NCBI GenBank assembly: GCA_003151275.1
Contig: PLXC01000055.1
Location: forward strand, 1-55,069
Length of the DNA stretch: 55,069 bases
Source: Candidatus Melainabacteria bacterium
GTDB taxonomy: Bacteria > Cyanobacteriota > Vampirovibrionia > Obscuribacterales > Obscuribacteraceae
Direction: 5' to 3'
The notes under the pieces were generated by a model. That model ran no database searches, was not told the DNA's origin, and worked only from the letters and a program-made list of their open reading frames with translations. Below, piece by piece: positions 36,438 through 46,256 of the stretch. A program made the translations under genes and the position numbers. The stretch's first letter is position 1. Each line of letters starts with the position of its first letter.

Positions 36438-37145
36438 TCAGACTGGGAACTTCTTGATTGCTTGATCGTATTCCTCCTGAGCTACAGCCAGACTTAGACG
36501 AGAGTAAATCTCCAACGACTGTCTGGAAGCGTGTCCTGAGTAAGGCTGAATCATCGCATCGTCCAATCCCTGCTTCTTAAGCCATGTGAATAGGAAATGG
36601 CGTAGTTTGTGAGGGGAAATAGTTTTGTCCAAACCAGCGGCGGTGGCATAGCGCTCAAGAATTTTACGAATTCCACGATCTGTGTACAGCTTTTTCCAAG
36701 AAGATTCGAACAGATGTGATGCGCCTTTCTTCTTCATATCTTTGACATGCAGAGCCAGCATTTCCTTGAATGGTTCTGGGAAGGGCACCATTCGATCTTT
36801 GTCGCCCTTGCCGGATTCAATTCGAATCTGGCAGCGCTTCAAATCGACATCGGAAAGCTTCATGTTGACCAGCTCACTCACGCGCGCGCCAGTGTACAAG
36901 AGGGTTTTGATAATGAGTAAGTCTTGAGTATTTTGGCCAGTCCAGACGATTTCGTAATATTGCTTCAATTCGTCTTCTGTCGGAATATCAGGCAGAGACT
37001 TGGACTTGGCTGCAGTAACTACCGGCACATTCAGTTCGGTCCGAAGATGTCTAAAAACAGCTTTTAGATAATGGTAGTCCGGGAGCTCATTTCGAAGCAG
37101 CTTTGCCAACTCTTTGGCCTTTTTCTGCGGATTTGTTCTTGTCAT
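36438..37145 (-). CDS. Short tyrosine recombinase (Xer/integrase family)
   Basis: The 235-residue protein has all catalytic residues of a tyrosine recombinase: Arg88 in TGARVSEL, Lys113 in [13 protein letters not shown] at 179-183, His205 in SGHAS and Tyr214 in YSRLSL. The N-terminal core-binding domain is short (about 50 residues), as in a widespread group of small integrases of unknown element type. AAGGAG precedes the ATG. It should cut and rejoin DNA at specific sites. It lies directly after a truncated sensor gene and next to a hairpin repeat, suggesting a small integrated element. Confidence 0.93.
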   Translation of the reverse strand: MTRTNPQKKAKELAKLLRNELPDYHYLKAVFRHLRTELNVPVVTAAKSKSLPDIPTEDELKQYYEIVWTGQNTQDLLIIKTLLYTGARVSELVNMKLSDVDLKRCQIRIESGKGDKDRMVPFPEPFKEMLALHVKDMKKKGASHLFESSWKKLYTDRGIRKILERYATAAGLDKTISPHKLRHFLFTWLKKQGLDDAMIQPYSGHASRQSLEIYSRLSLAVAQEEYDQAIKKFPV

Positions 37146-37155
37146 AGGGGACTCC

Positions 37156-37786
37156 TTATGCGGCTTTGAGCTTAATTCTCTTCTTCATGTTGCAAGCGAA
37201 ATGCCTGAGTACCTGCACATCTTTAGGTACTTTAGAAATGATGTCGCGATACGTTTCATTCCGCAAATTTTGGAATTGAATTTGGCTGATGAAAAAATAC
37301 GCCAATGCCAGAGCACCCACCATATTCAATACCAGTCCGGCAGCTAGTAGCTTTTTCAAATGAGCGATTGAAGCGGAAGTTCCTTCCGGAGCGGCATCCT
37401 CGATTGTTTTGTATCGAGATAGCAACTGCTCATAGAGTGCTGTCATTCTGCCACCGAGTTCCATCATTTTCGACTCTGATTTGACTCGCTCTGGAGTTTG
37501 GGGTGCAGCATGAAGCTGCTGTTGCTGCTCAAATACTTTTCCGATTTCTTGCAACAATTGTTTCGCGGCATCCAGATCAGAAACAGCGGAACTATCGTAA
37601 GAGAGAAGCACTGTGAGGTTTAGCATCTTTCTCTTTGCCAAGCTTAACTCGTGCTTGTGCGAGTGACCAGCCAACCAATCCAACGAAGAAGAGGTCGACT
37701 GACAGCAGCAGGACGACAATAAGTAATCCTTTCTGAGCGATGCTAAGCTGTCGAAACACCGTGCGCCACCTGACCGGAGAACCCAT
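37156..37786 (-). pseudogene. Frameshifted and truncated membrane sensor protein
   Basis: The first part, from ATG 37786, reads FRQLSIAQKGLLIVVLLL and SVDLFFVGLVGWSLAQARVK, a signal-anchor as in sensor histidine kinases. The frame then stops after KDAKPHSASLLR. The adjacent frame carries on with LTVLLSYDSSAVSDLDAAKQ, a helical sensor region, and a second membrane helix KKLLAAGLVLNMVGALALAY. The break is near 37610-37625. After the second helix the protein ends within 45 residues, so no HAMP or kinase domain remains. The recombinase gene begins 10 bases later. Confidence 0.75.
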
Positions 37787-37883
37787 CCGAAAGTATAGCA
37801 ACACCGGGCAAAGACGTGGCTACCTACTTCTGCCAGGATGCTGGACTGGTTCATCCTACGAATGTATTTACGAACGAATTTAT

Positions 37884-38939
37884 CTACGAAGCTATATCTA
37901 ATTCAATCGGCGTGCCGTCTACAGTCGCAATTTCCTTAGGAACGGAAGGATGAATCAACACATTCACCGCATCCGGTATCACTGTTACGCGCATGGGAGT
38001 GACTCCGCACTCTTCGCCATCGATCATGCATGGCAGTTCTTCGGTTCGAGGTGGTTCAATTGAGCGTTTTCCGGTAAAAATCTCTTTCAATTTCACAATA
38101 GCAGTTTGGAATGCAGACCTTACACCTCTTCTCGGCACGACCTCTACAACCGCCTCTTTGACCCTTAAAGAGTAATCCGAAACACGATCCTGTTGATTGC
38201 TGCCCGTGAATCTAAAGCCAAGATCGACATAATCGCGAAAGCCCTTAGGATTCATGATATGGAGATCGAGAGAGCCGTCCGTGACATTGTTGAGATCCGA
38301 TTCTCTACCAATTCCAAGATCTTCCACGTTGCTGACAAATACTCCTGAGGCTTCTACTTTAAACGACTTTCCGCCGGTAGTAATTTTGAAGATTCGAGGA
38401 CGCATGGCAATAGTGGCCAGCAAAGCTTTGATGTAAGCAATCAGTCTGAAGTTTGTTTTCTCAATGCGATCAGGCTTCATAAAGGCATCAGAGATTGGTC
38501 CAACGCCGGCCATACCGGCGAAATATTCACCATTCATCATGCCCATATCCATTCGCGTCGGCTGCCCGTTCAAAACAAAATCAAAGGCATGCTCCAAAGG
38601 GTCGGCAAACATCTTCTCTTGCCAGATGCCCAAATTACGAGCCAGCACATTGCCTGTTCCCAGCGGAAAAATGGCAGCCGGGATGTCGGAATGAGCTTTG
38701 GCAAGCGCGGCAAGTGCAAATCTAATAGTGCCGTCGCCACCGGCAGCAATGATCAGATCAAGGGGCGGTTGAAAAAAATGCACAAGGTCATCAGGCTTAG
38801 TTTGGGCTGTCGTCGGATAAAAAGATACGAAATATTGATCATGCTCATTGAGTTTTTCGACGATTTGACCGATCCATTGCTGGATAGCAACCGGCGCCTT
38901 AGCCGTAGGGTTAAAAATTACGAGTGCGTGTTTATCCAT
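37884..38939 (-). CDS. Diacylglycerol kinase-family lipid kinase
   Basis: The 351-residue protein has the DAGK catalytic domain: HALVIFNPTAKAP at the start, AAGGDGTIRFALAALA (GGDGT at 67-71) for ATP, and PLGTGNVLARNLGI at 92-105. The C-terminal domain matches the YegS/DgkB type, with DGSLDLHIMNPKG and an LPCMIDGEE end block. Such enzymes phosphorylate diacylglycerol, or a related lipid, returning it to phosphatidate, which could feed the CdsA-like enzyme. It is divergent from the efflux operon. Confidence 0.93.
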   Translation of the reverse strand: MDKHALVIFNPTAKAPVAIQQWIGQIVEKLNEHDQYFVSFYPTTAQTKPDDLVHFFQPPLDLIIAAGGDGTIRFALAALAKAHSDIPAAIFPLGTGNVLARNLGIWQEKMFADPLEHAFDFVLNGQPTRMDMGMMNGEYFAGMAGVGPISDAFMKPDRIEKTNFRLIAYIKALLATIAMRPRIFKITTGGKSFKVEASGVFVSNVEDLGIGRESDLNNVTDGSLDLHIMNPKGFRDYVDLGFRFTGSNQQDRVSDYSLRVKEAVVEVVPRRGVRSAFQTAIVKLKEIFTGKRSIEPPRTEELPCMIDGEECGVTPMRVTVIPDAVNVLIHPSVPKEIATVDGTPIELDIAS

Positions 38940-39075
38940 AAATCAGCCTCTGGTTAACTCTACAAGAGGGCAAGAACCGCACTAAAGTTCCCACAAGCAG
39001 AGAATCCGTGATTGAAAACCGATTTCATGAGCCAACAATTCTTCCTTCTGCTTCTTGTAAAGAGAAATGCCGATT

Positions 39076-39122
39076 GCCGCCACCGGGACTGTTGAGCCGC
39101 CACCGGGGAACTGTTGCGCCGC
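39076..39122. repeat. Imperfect 20-22 base tandem repeat
   Basis: Two tandem copies (20 and 22 bases, both starting gccgccaccggg and ending actgttg plus one base) plus the first five bases of a third. It lies about 45 bases before the efflux operon start at 39167, where it could affect expression. Confidence 0.8.
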
Positions 39123-39166
39123 GACATTCGTCATCGCACAGATGGGTGTACCTAGAGGACAGGCGG

Positions 39167-40225
39167 ATGACTATTGATTTATCGGCGGAAGCTGGACAGG
39201 CACGCGAAAGAGCTTCAGCAATTGGAAACAACAAAATTGACTCGAATCAAAGATCATTTAGTCAATCTCAAAACCAGCGCCGAACAGTTTTACTCATTAT
39301 TGTCGCTTTCATTGCACTGCTCTGTATCGCCTACGGTGCATTCCAATTTTATTCAAGTCATAGTGAAGATCCAAATATAGTGAAATCGAGTGGCCGGATA
39401 GAGGCTACGGAAACGCATATAGAAGCCCCAGCCTCCACCCGCGTCAAGTCAGTTTTTGTGAAAGAAGGCGACTCTGTGCACAAGGGACAACTGCTCGTCA
39501 CGCTCGATTCAGGAATTTTGAAGGAGAAAATAGGACAGTCAGGACCGGCGTTAAAGGCGGCTCTGCACGCGCGAAAAGAAACTGATGCGCAAGTAGCTGC
39601 CGTTCAACAAGAGATCAAGCGGGCTCGTGCAAAATCAAAAGGGCTGTTGGCGAAAATCTTCTCGACCAAGAGTGGTCGAAAGCAAAAAGAATTGCAGCTG
39701 CGAACAGAGATGATGCAGGCTAAAATGATGTCAATGCAAGCGCGATCTGCAGTAGCCTCAGTAGAAGGGGCCAGGGAACAAGCAACGTCAAAGCTATCGT
39801 ACTTTAATATCACCAGCCCCATTGATGGCATCTGCACAATAAGGAGCACGCAACCAGGTGAACTGGTTTCTGCCGGCCAAGTTATGCTCACCATTGTCGA
39901 TCCAAACTCGGCGTATATGCGAGGTTTCGTTACCGAGGCCGATGTCGCACGTATCAAAATTGGGCAAGCGGCGCAAGTCTTCTTAGATTCAAACTCTACT
40001 AAAGCGAACTCAGATTCGACCGAGCCTTTGAATGGGAAAGTGACTTCTATCGATGCCGCCCCATCATTCACACCAGAAAATGTCTACTTCAAAAACGACC
40101 GCGTCAGACAAGCATTCGGAATTAAAATCTCCATCGATCATCCAAATGGCATGGCAAAACCCGGCATGCCAGCTGAAGCAAAAATCGTTCTCGCTCCAAA
40201 AAACAAAGAGAAGAATAAGTGGTGA
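39167..40225 (+). CDS. HlyD/YbhG-like membrane fusion protein
   Basis: The frame opens at GTG 39008, but the first 53 residues look non-coding. ATG 39167 starts a normal 352-residue protein. One membrane anchor (VLLIIVAFIALLCIAYGAF) is followed by a biotinyl-lipoyl-like region (IEAPASTRVKSVFVKEGDSV and HKGQLLVTLDSG), a Lys/Gln-rich coiled coil, and the beta-barrel with ITSPIDGICTIRSTQPGELV. It should link the inner-membrane transporter to the outer envelope. The stop overlaps the ATPase gene start. Confidence 0.93.
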   Translation: MTIDLSAEAGQARERASAIGNNKIDSNQRSFSQSQNQRRTVLLIIVAFIALLCIAYGAFQFYSSHSEDPNIVKSSGRIEATETHIEAPASTRVKSVFVKEGDSVHKGQLLVTLDSGILKEKIGQSGPALKAALHARKETDAQVAAVQQEIKRARAKSKGLLAKIFSTKSGRKQKELQLRTEMMQAKMMSMQARSAVASVEGAREQATSKLSYFNITSPIDGICTIRSTQPGELVSAGQVMLTIVDPNSAYMRGFVTEADVARIKIGQAAQVFLDSNSTKANSDSTEPLNGKVTSIDAAPSFTPENVYFKNDRVRQAFGIKISIDHPNGMAKPGMPAEAKIVLAPKNKEKNKW

Positions 40226-42225
40226 TCTCGCTGCCTATCTCTCCACTTGCAGTGGACTGCCGCAAAGGCGAGCCCATTATCGCCATGCTCGAGTTGCACA
40301 AGCGGTATAAAAACGGCACCGAAGCATTAAGAGGAATCACGCTCGACATACAGAAAGGAGATTTGTTTGGGCTGATTGGGCCGGATGGTGCCGGCAAAAG
40401 CACAGCATTGCGTATTCTCTCAGGAGTGATGGAACCCACTAGTGGCGAAGCGCTTATTCTTGGAGTGGCCCCGCGTGATGCCAGGCGCCAGATCGGCTAC
40501 GTTCCACAAAATTGTGCGCTTTACCCAGAATTGACCGTCGAAGAAAACCTGCGTTATCAAGCAGGATTGTTTGGCGTCTCTGATCAGTCTTTTGCTCAAT
40601 TGAAAGACACTCATTTGAAAAACATGGGTTTGCTGAAATTTTCCGATAGATTGGCTGGTCAATTATCTGGCGGCATGAAACAGAAACTAGCACTCTGTTG
40701 TGCACTCGTCTCTGAGCCGCAACTGATCCTTCTCGACGAGCCAACCACAGGTTTAGATCCGATCGCTCGCAGAGAATTGTGGCAGGCGCTGACTGTGCTC
40801 GCACACGAAGGAGTGACCACGGTGATCGCGACACCCTTTCTCGATGAGTCCGAACGGTGCACCCGCGTCGGTCTGATGTATGACGGCAAAATTCATCAAA
40901 CAGGCACCCCCGAAGAATTACGGAATGCTCTTAAAATGAGGCGTCTCGAAGTCACCATAGCCAGTGAACACGATGCAGCTGAACTGTGGAAAATCATCAA
41001 GACGGCGAAATTCAACAATATCAGCGACAGTTATTTGTTTGGGGATCATCTGCAGATTCTTGCACAAGACGCGAAAGCGGCAGAGTCTGAGCTGCGCGAC
41101 TTTCTTTCGAGCAGCAACATCGGCATTGAGAGCGTTTACGAGACTGGACCGAGTATGGAAAACGTGTTCGTTATGCGACTGCGAGAGCTAGGAATACGAG
41201 AATCTCAACCAGTGCCATTTCCACACGTGCGAACAGCTGATAGCGCTAATCGCTCTACACCGCAAAGCGCTAACGCTATCCAAGAGATAAATCAAGTTGC
41301 TATCCAAGGGATGAATCTGACCAAGGACTTCAAAGACTTTCGCGCCGTCGACAACGTCGAACTCAAAATTAAATATGGAGAAATTTACGGCTTGCTGGGT
41401 GCCAATGGAGCCGGAAAGACCACGACGATTAAAATGCTTTGCGGGCTAATGGAGCCAAACACAGGCACAATCAGTTTGGCTGGACAAACCAGAGATTTGC
41501 GAAGCAGGGACCTTCGTAAAAAAATTGGCTACATGAGTCAGAAGTTTACTCTCTACGATGGTTTAACAGTGGAGGAAAATCTCCAGTTCTACGCCTCCAT
41601 TTACGAAATTCCGCTCAAACTCAGAAAACGACAAATTGACTGGGTTAGCCAAGCTTGCGAGCTGGGCGACATTCTCAAATCGGTAGTGGGCAAGTTGCCA
41701 CTAGGCTGGAAACAGCGCATCGCATTCGGTGCTGCCGTAATGCACGAACCTGAGATTATATTCCTCGATGAGCCCACCGCAGGCGTCGATCCTCTAGCTC
41801 GCAGGCAGCTATGGAGCCTGATCAGAGACTTTGCTCTCAACAAAGCGGCAATTCTGGTCACCACTCACTATTTGGATGAAGCAGAGTATTGCAATCGCCT
41901 GGCCTTCATGTCTGCTGGCAAGCTAGTGACGGAGGGCTCGCCGCAACAGATCAAATCTCAACTTCCCGGTCAGGTGATCGAAATCAAAGCGAGCAACACT
42001 CAGGATGCGTATGGGATCCTCAGCACTCGTCTGGACCATTGGCGTGTGTCTATCTTCGGAGATTCAATCCATGTATTGATTGAGAATTCGCAGAATGGTG
42101 TGGAGGGCATCAAGTCAGTTCTGCAAGAAGGTCATTGCGAAATCAAATCAATCAGACCGATTGCATGTTCGCTGGAAGATGCTTTCATCGACGTCGTGCA
42201 GCGCAGCCAGAGGGAAGCAACTTGA
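40219..42225 (+). CDS. Tandem ABC ATPase (YbhF-like, two nucleotide-binding domains)
   Basis: The 668-residue protein carries two complete ATPase domains and no membrane helices. The first has GPDGAGKST, LSGGMKQKLALC and LILLDEPTTGLDP. The second has GANGAGKTT, LPLGWKQRIAFG and IIFLDEPTAGVDP, where the signature is LPLGW rather than LSGG. This matches YbhF-type proteins working with two ABC-2 permeases and an HlyD protein. GTG 40219 is the start. It overlaps both the HlyD stop and the first permease start, indicating translational coupling. Substrates of such systems are usually drugs or other hydrophobic compounds. Confidence 0.95.
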   Translation: MVISLPISPLAVDCRKGEPIIAMLELHKRYKNGTEALRGITLDIQKGDLFGLIGPDGAGKSTALRILSGVMEPTSGEALILGVAPRDARRQIGYVPQNCALYPELTVEENLRYQAGLFGVSDQSFAQLKDTHLKNMGLLKFSDRLAGQLSGGMKQKLALCCALVSEPQLILLDEPTTGLDPIARRELWQALTVLAHEGVTTVIATPFLDESERCTRVGLMYDGKIHQTGTPEELRNALKMRRLEVTIASEHDAAELWKIIKTAKFNNISDSYLFGDHLQILAQDAKAAESELRDFLSSSNIGIESVYETGPSMENVFVMRLRELGIRESQPVPFPHVRTADSANRSTPQSANAIQEINQVAIQGMNLTKDFKDFRAVDNVELKIKYGEIYGLLGANGAGKTTTIKMLCGLMEPNTGTISLAGQTRDLRSRDLRKKIGYMSQKFTLYDGLTVEENLQFYASIYEIPLKLRKRQIDWVSQACELGDILKSVVGKLPLGWKQRIAFGAAVMHEPEIIFLDEPTAGVDPLARRQLWSLIRDFALNKAAILVTTHYLDEAEYCNRLAFMSAGKLVTEGSPQQIKSQLPGQVIEIKASNTQDAYGILSTRLDHWRVSIFGDSIHVLIENSQNGVEGIKSVLQEGHCEIKSIRPIACSLEDAFIDVVQRSQREAT

Positions 42226-43340
42226 ACACCATCCTGGTACAAGCAACTAAAGAGTGGCAAGAGTTTCAGCGAGACAGGCTGAGTTTAGCGCTGGCCTTTT
42301 TGCTTCCACTGTTCTCGCTTTTACTGTTCGGTTATGGAATTAGACTGGAATCAAAAAATATTCCCATAGTGATCAAGGATCTCGACAACACCTCGATCAG
42401 TCGCGAGTTTGTTCAGCGTTTATATGCAACAAACATTTTTATTCCGGCATCGATCAGAGGCGCAAGCTCGCCCACTGATGCCATAGACAGAGGTTTTGCC
42501 AAGGCGGCACTGGTGATACCAAAAGAATTTGCGGCACAGATTTTTCGAGGCAAACCGTCTCCCGTGCAAGTAATGATCGACGGAACTGACATTGCAAACA
42601 CGCAAATCATTTACAACACCATACAAGCAGCAAATCTATATTTCCAGGGTATGCTCAAGAAGTCAACGAAACCAGATGCGGTCTTACAAATAGTCGTTCC
42701 CCATTTACGCCTCTGGTTTAATCCAGGCCGAGAGGAAACGTTGTTCATCGTACCCGGCGCTTTTGGCCTTATCTTGTGGATGTTTCCGGCTTTGCTTACT
42801 GCCGTTGCTGCATCGCGAGAGAAGGAGCAAGAAACTATAGTGCGCGTCTATGCTGCTAACCCAAATCCCCTTGGATTCTTGCTGGGAAAGACACTCGTTT
42901 ACTTCGTTGTGGCGATATGCATGTCGATCATGATTATGCTTGTCGGCGCACTACTGTTTGGCCTTCGTCTGGCAGGAGATCCGACACCACTACTGGTAGC
43001 AACACCGCTGTATGTTTTGACTTCTGTATTGTTTGGCCTTTTGCTAGGAACCTTCGCCAGTTCACAAACTGTGGCAGTTCAAGCCACCTCAACAATTGGA
43101 TTTTTCCCATGCCTTCTGCTATCAGGATTTGTTTATCCGATCAGTAATATTCCGTTTCCTTTATCGCTATTTTCTATTCTGGTGCCGGCGCGTTACTTTG
43201 TTGAGCTGACGCGTGACGCTTTTGTAAGAGGAACAGGTTGGTCCGCCGTTGGGGTCGTACCTTTGATATTGGTGGGATTCTGTACCGTTTTTCTAGTAAG
43301 TAGTTGGCTTGGTGTGCGGCGCATGCAAGTGAAGGACTAA
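42222..43340 (+). CDS. ABC-2 type efflux permease (YbhS/YbhR-like), first
   Basis: The product is about 372 residues from TTG 42222, which overlaps the ATPase stop by four bases and follows a GAGGGAAG ribosome-binding site; an earlier in-frame ATG would overlap much more. It has an N-terminal helix, a large extracytoplasmic domain (residues about 45-185) with VMIDGTDIANTQIIYNTIQA, and five C-terminal helices with KEQETIVRVYAANPNPLGFL. It should form half of the transport channel with the next gene's product. Confidence 0.92.
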   Translation: MNTILVQATKEWQEFQRDRLSLALAFLLPLFSLLLFGYGIRLESKNIPIVIKDLDNTSISREFVQRLYATNIFIPASIRGASSPTDAIDRGFAKAALVIPKEFAAQIFRGKPSPVQVMIDGTDIANTQIIYNTIQAANLYFQGMLKKSTKPDAVLQIVVPHLRLWFNPGREETLFIVPGAFGLILWMFPALLTAVAASREKEQETIVRVYAANPNPLGFLLGKTLVYFVVAICMSIMIMLVGALLFGLRLAGDPTPLLVATPLYVLTSVLFGLLLGTFASSQTVAVQATSTIGFFPCLLLSGFVYPISNIPFPLSLFSILVPARYFVELTRDAFVRGTGWSAVGVVPLILVGFCTVFLVSSWLGVRRMQVKD

Positions 43341-43344
43341 CAAG

Positions 43345-44526
43345 ATGAATGCTGTAACAGAAACAATTTTATCAAGCCGCCTCTGGGCTCTCATTCTGAA
43401 AGAGACACGGGAGATTCTGCGCAACAGATATTTGCTCTTCTTACTTCTGATACCACCTACAATTCAGCTTGTGATCCTTGGCGCTGCTCTTGATCCACAG
43501 GTGCGCAATCTATCTTTGGCAACAGTCGATCATGCTCAAACCAAACAGAGCCGCGATCTTGTCGCCACATTAATCACCACTGGAGTCTTTCGAGGCAATA
43601 CCTACGTCGCCAATGAAGATGTCCTCTCCAGCCAATTGGAAAAAGGTCAGCTCAATGTTGGCTTAGTGATACCAGAAGATTTTACAAATAAGCTCAATCG
43701 AGGCAAATCTGCAGACGTCCAAGTTCTCATAGATGGTGCAGACGCATACACAGCGGGTATCGCCAGTAGTTATGTGCTACGCACCATCCATCAATTTCAG
43801 ACAGATGAGGGTGTAACGATAACGCCCTCATTAACTAAGCGATCGTGGTCGAGCACCAATGACTCAAAACCACAGGCACAAACTTTAATTGAACCTCGCA
43901 TCGACATTCTCTATAACCCTGAACAAATCAGCAGTTGGTTTTTCGTTCCAGGAATGTTAGGCGCTTGCCTGACCTTAACAGGCACATTGGTGGCATCAGC
44001 AACCGTTCTACGTGAGCGGGAAAGCGGCACAATGGAGCAATTGCTAATGACGCCGGCTTCGTCGTGGGAGATATTGCTAGCCAAAATCACACCGCTGGTA
44101 GTGTTTCTCATGGGAGATGTTTGTCTGGCAATTTGCGCAGCACGATTCATTTTCGGATTGCCCTTCCGTGGCAACTTAGTTCTGTTCCTAGTTGCTTCTG
44201 CGCTTTATGCCTTTGTCGGGATTGGCATAGGCATGATGTTAGGGTCTATCTGCCGCAGTCAACGGCAAGCGCAGCTCGCTTCCTTTTTCATCAACATTCC
44301 ATTGATTTTGTTGTCTGGCACCGTCGTGCCGCTTGATACCATGCCCTCGATTCTCCAGACACTGTCTCTGGCTGATCCATTGCGCTACTACGCACTGATC
44401 GCGCGCGGTGTCATTTTGAAAGGAGCGACTCTGGCTATGCTCTGGCAACAGCTAGTTTGGTTGACACTGTCCGCAATCGTGGTGCTCTCTGTAAGTGCCA
44501 ATCGTTTTTGCAAGCAATTGGTTTGA
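43345..44526 (+). CDS. ABC-2 type efflux permease (YbhS/YbhR-like), second
   Basis: A 393-residue paralogue of the previous permease with the same layout: an N-terminal helix, the extracytoplasmic domain containing VQVLIDGADAYTAGIASSYV, then five helices with RERESGTMEQLLMTPASSWE and VPLDTMPSILQTLSLADPLR near the end. It starts five bases after the first permease. The two are expected to form a heterodimer that the YbhF-like ATPase drives. Confidence 0.94.
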   Translation: MNAVTETILSSRLWALILKETREILRNRYLLFLLLIPPTIQLVILGAALDPQVRNLSLATVDHAQTKQSRDLVATLITTGVFRGNTYVANEDVLSSQLEKGQLNVGLVIPEDFTNKLNRGKSADVQVLIDGADAYTAGIASSYVLRTIHQFQTDEGVTITPSLTKRSWSSTNDSKPQAQTLIEPRIDILYNPEQISSWFFVPGMLGACLTLTGTLVASATVLRERESGTMEQLLMTPASSWEILLAKITPLVVFLMGDVCLAICAARFIFGLPFRGNLVLFLVASALYAFVGIGIGMMLGSICRSQRQAQLASFFINIPLILLSGTVVPLDTMPSILQTLSLADPLRYYALIARGVILKGATLAMLWQQLVWLTLSAIVVLSVSANRFCKQLV

Positions 44527-44705
44527 TCAAGTCGTAGAAGCGCTCATCGATGGCAGAGTTTCAGGACCTAAATTTTCTCAGCGAGCTGTACAGCACTCAA
44601 CGGACTGGGTCCCTAATGCTGAGAATCGCGAAATTCATAAACCATTCCGGGCGATTGAACGAGTGGCAATGCCAGCTCGCCACTCTGTCGCAATCGATTG
44701 ACGAG

Positions 44706-46256
44706 TTACGCGGGGACCATATCTCTGACGCCTAACTCGCGGGCGGCGTTGCGTCCAGACAGTCCGTGCACGCCGCCGCCTGGATGAGTCGCGGCACCAC
44801 ACAGGTATAAATGCGAAATAGGCGTGCGATATTGAGCGAAACCTGGGAGGGGACGCAAGTAGAAAGCTTGCGCCAGATTCATCTCACCACCATAGAGATG
44901 GCCTTCGCTCAGATGGAATTGAGCCTCGTAATCGCGCGGCATAATTACTTGTGAGTGCTGCACGAGCGATCTCAAATTTGGCACGAACTCACTCAATCGA
45001 TCCACAGCCAAGTCGCAGACGCGCTCTGGATTTACGTTGTTGCGGTAAGGGGCGTATTGCAACCAGATCGAGATCACGTGTTTGCCTGCGGGAGCGAGAG
45101 TGGCATCGCTTATGGTGGGAACAGTCACTTCAAGAAATGGCTGATTTGATATGTCACCATATTTTGCGCCGTCGAAGGCTTGCTCGATATATGCAAGGCT
45201 CGGAGCGATACTCAATGTACCGGCCAACGATTCATCCGCAAGTCCAGTGAACTTGGGCAACTCGCGCAGGGCAAGATTGATGCGGGCCACTGCACCGTTA
45301 TAACGAATGTTTCTTACGGCGCGATTGAACTCTGGTTCCAGCTCTGGGGGTGATACCAAATTTGAGAAAGTGTGCCGCGCATCGTAGTCGGAGATGATCA
45401 TGGTTGCGTCAATCGACTCGCCGTCGACCTGCACGCCGGTTGCTACGCCGTCGGCGACGTTTACGTGAACTGAACCAACCTGAGTTCGAATCTCTGCTCC
45501 ATACGAAATGGCAGCCTTCGACAATGCCTGACTGATCGCACCAATGCCACCTCTGGCGGTGGCGCGAAAATAGCCATCACCGATTGCCAGGTGATGCAGC
45601 AGGTTGAAGGTGGTTGAGCCAGCAAATGGTCCCTGGGACAAGCCGCGAACGCCGGCGGCCCCTAGTAGTCCCTTCAGTTCCGCGCTCTCAAACCACTCGT
45701 CCAGCAGGTCGCGCACCGACATGACTAGCAGGCGCATAACTTCGGTCATTTCACGGCGACCATAGCCGCGAAGCTGGCTGACTAGTGCAGTCAGCTTCTG
45801 CACGTCGGTTTGGGATGGCGGGTGGTGGTTCGGGGGAGTCATGACGTAGGCAGTCTGCAAGAAGTTACTAGCCAGATCGACAAGCTGCATGAATGATTTA
45901 TAGCGAGCTGCATCATTAGGTGCAAAACCACGAATCACTTCGGTTGCAGCATCGCGATCCGCAGGCAGTGTAAAGCTGCGACCATCCGCCAACAAGCTAG
46001 TGATCGTGTTGCGTTCGATCACCTCCAAGCCGTGTTCGTGCAACTTCAAGTCCTTGATCGTATCGGGATCGAGTCGACCGCTGGTTAGACTCACGTCGCC
46101 CGCGAATCCCTCAGCAAATTGTGTCGTCGATACCGCACCGCCGATGTGTGCAGACGGTTCCAGCACTAACACTCCCTTCCCACCACGCGCCAGATAGGCG
46201 GCGGCTGTCAGCGCGTTGGGCGATGAGCCCAAGAGGATGGCGTCGTAGCTCGTCAT
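44706..46256 (-). CDS. FAD-dependent oxidoreductase, phytoene-desaturase fold, variant nucleotide motif
   Basis: ATG 46256 with GGAGGATCG upstream is the right start; the frame is open to 46340. The 516-residue protein has YDAILLGSSPNALTAAAYLA where family members have GxGxxG: two of the glycines are Ser and Ala. The second block LEPSAHIGGAVSTTQF and the closing LYLCGAATHPGGGVHGLSGR, typical of FAD contacts in PYROXD2/CrtI-like enzymes, are kept. It is a clear paralogue of the next upstream protein and overlaps its stop by four bases. It may be a non-catalytic or differently acting partner of that enzyme. Confidence 0.9.
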   Translation of the reverse strand: MTSYDAILLGSSPNALTAAAYLARGGKGVLVLEPSAHIGGAVSTTQFAEGFAGDVSLTSGRLDPDTIKDLKLHEHGLEVIERNTITSLLADGRSFTLPADRDAATEVIRGFAPNDAARYKSFMQLVDLASNFLQTAYVMTPPNHHPPSQTDVQKLTALVSQLRGYGRREMTEVMRLLVMSVRDLLDEWFESAELKGLLGAAGVRGLSQGPFAGSTTFNLLHHLAIGDGYFRATARGGIGAISQALSKAAISYGAEIRTQVGSVHVNVADGVATGVQVDGESIDATMIISDYDARHTFSNLVSPPELEPEFNRAVRNIRYNGAVARINLALRELPKFTGLADESLAGTLSIAPSLAYIEQAFDGAKYGDISNQPFLEVTVPTISDATLAPAGKHVISIWLQYAPYRNNVNPERVCDLAVDRLSEFVPNLRSLVQHSQVIMPRDYEAQFHLSEGHLYGGEMNLAQAFYLRPLPGFAQYRTPISHLYLCGAATHPGGGVHGLSGRNAARELGVRDMVPA

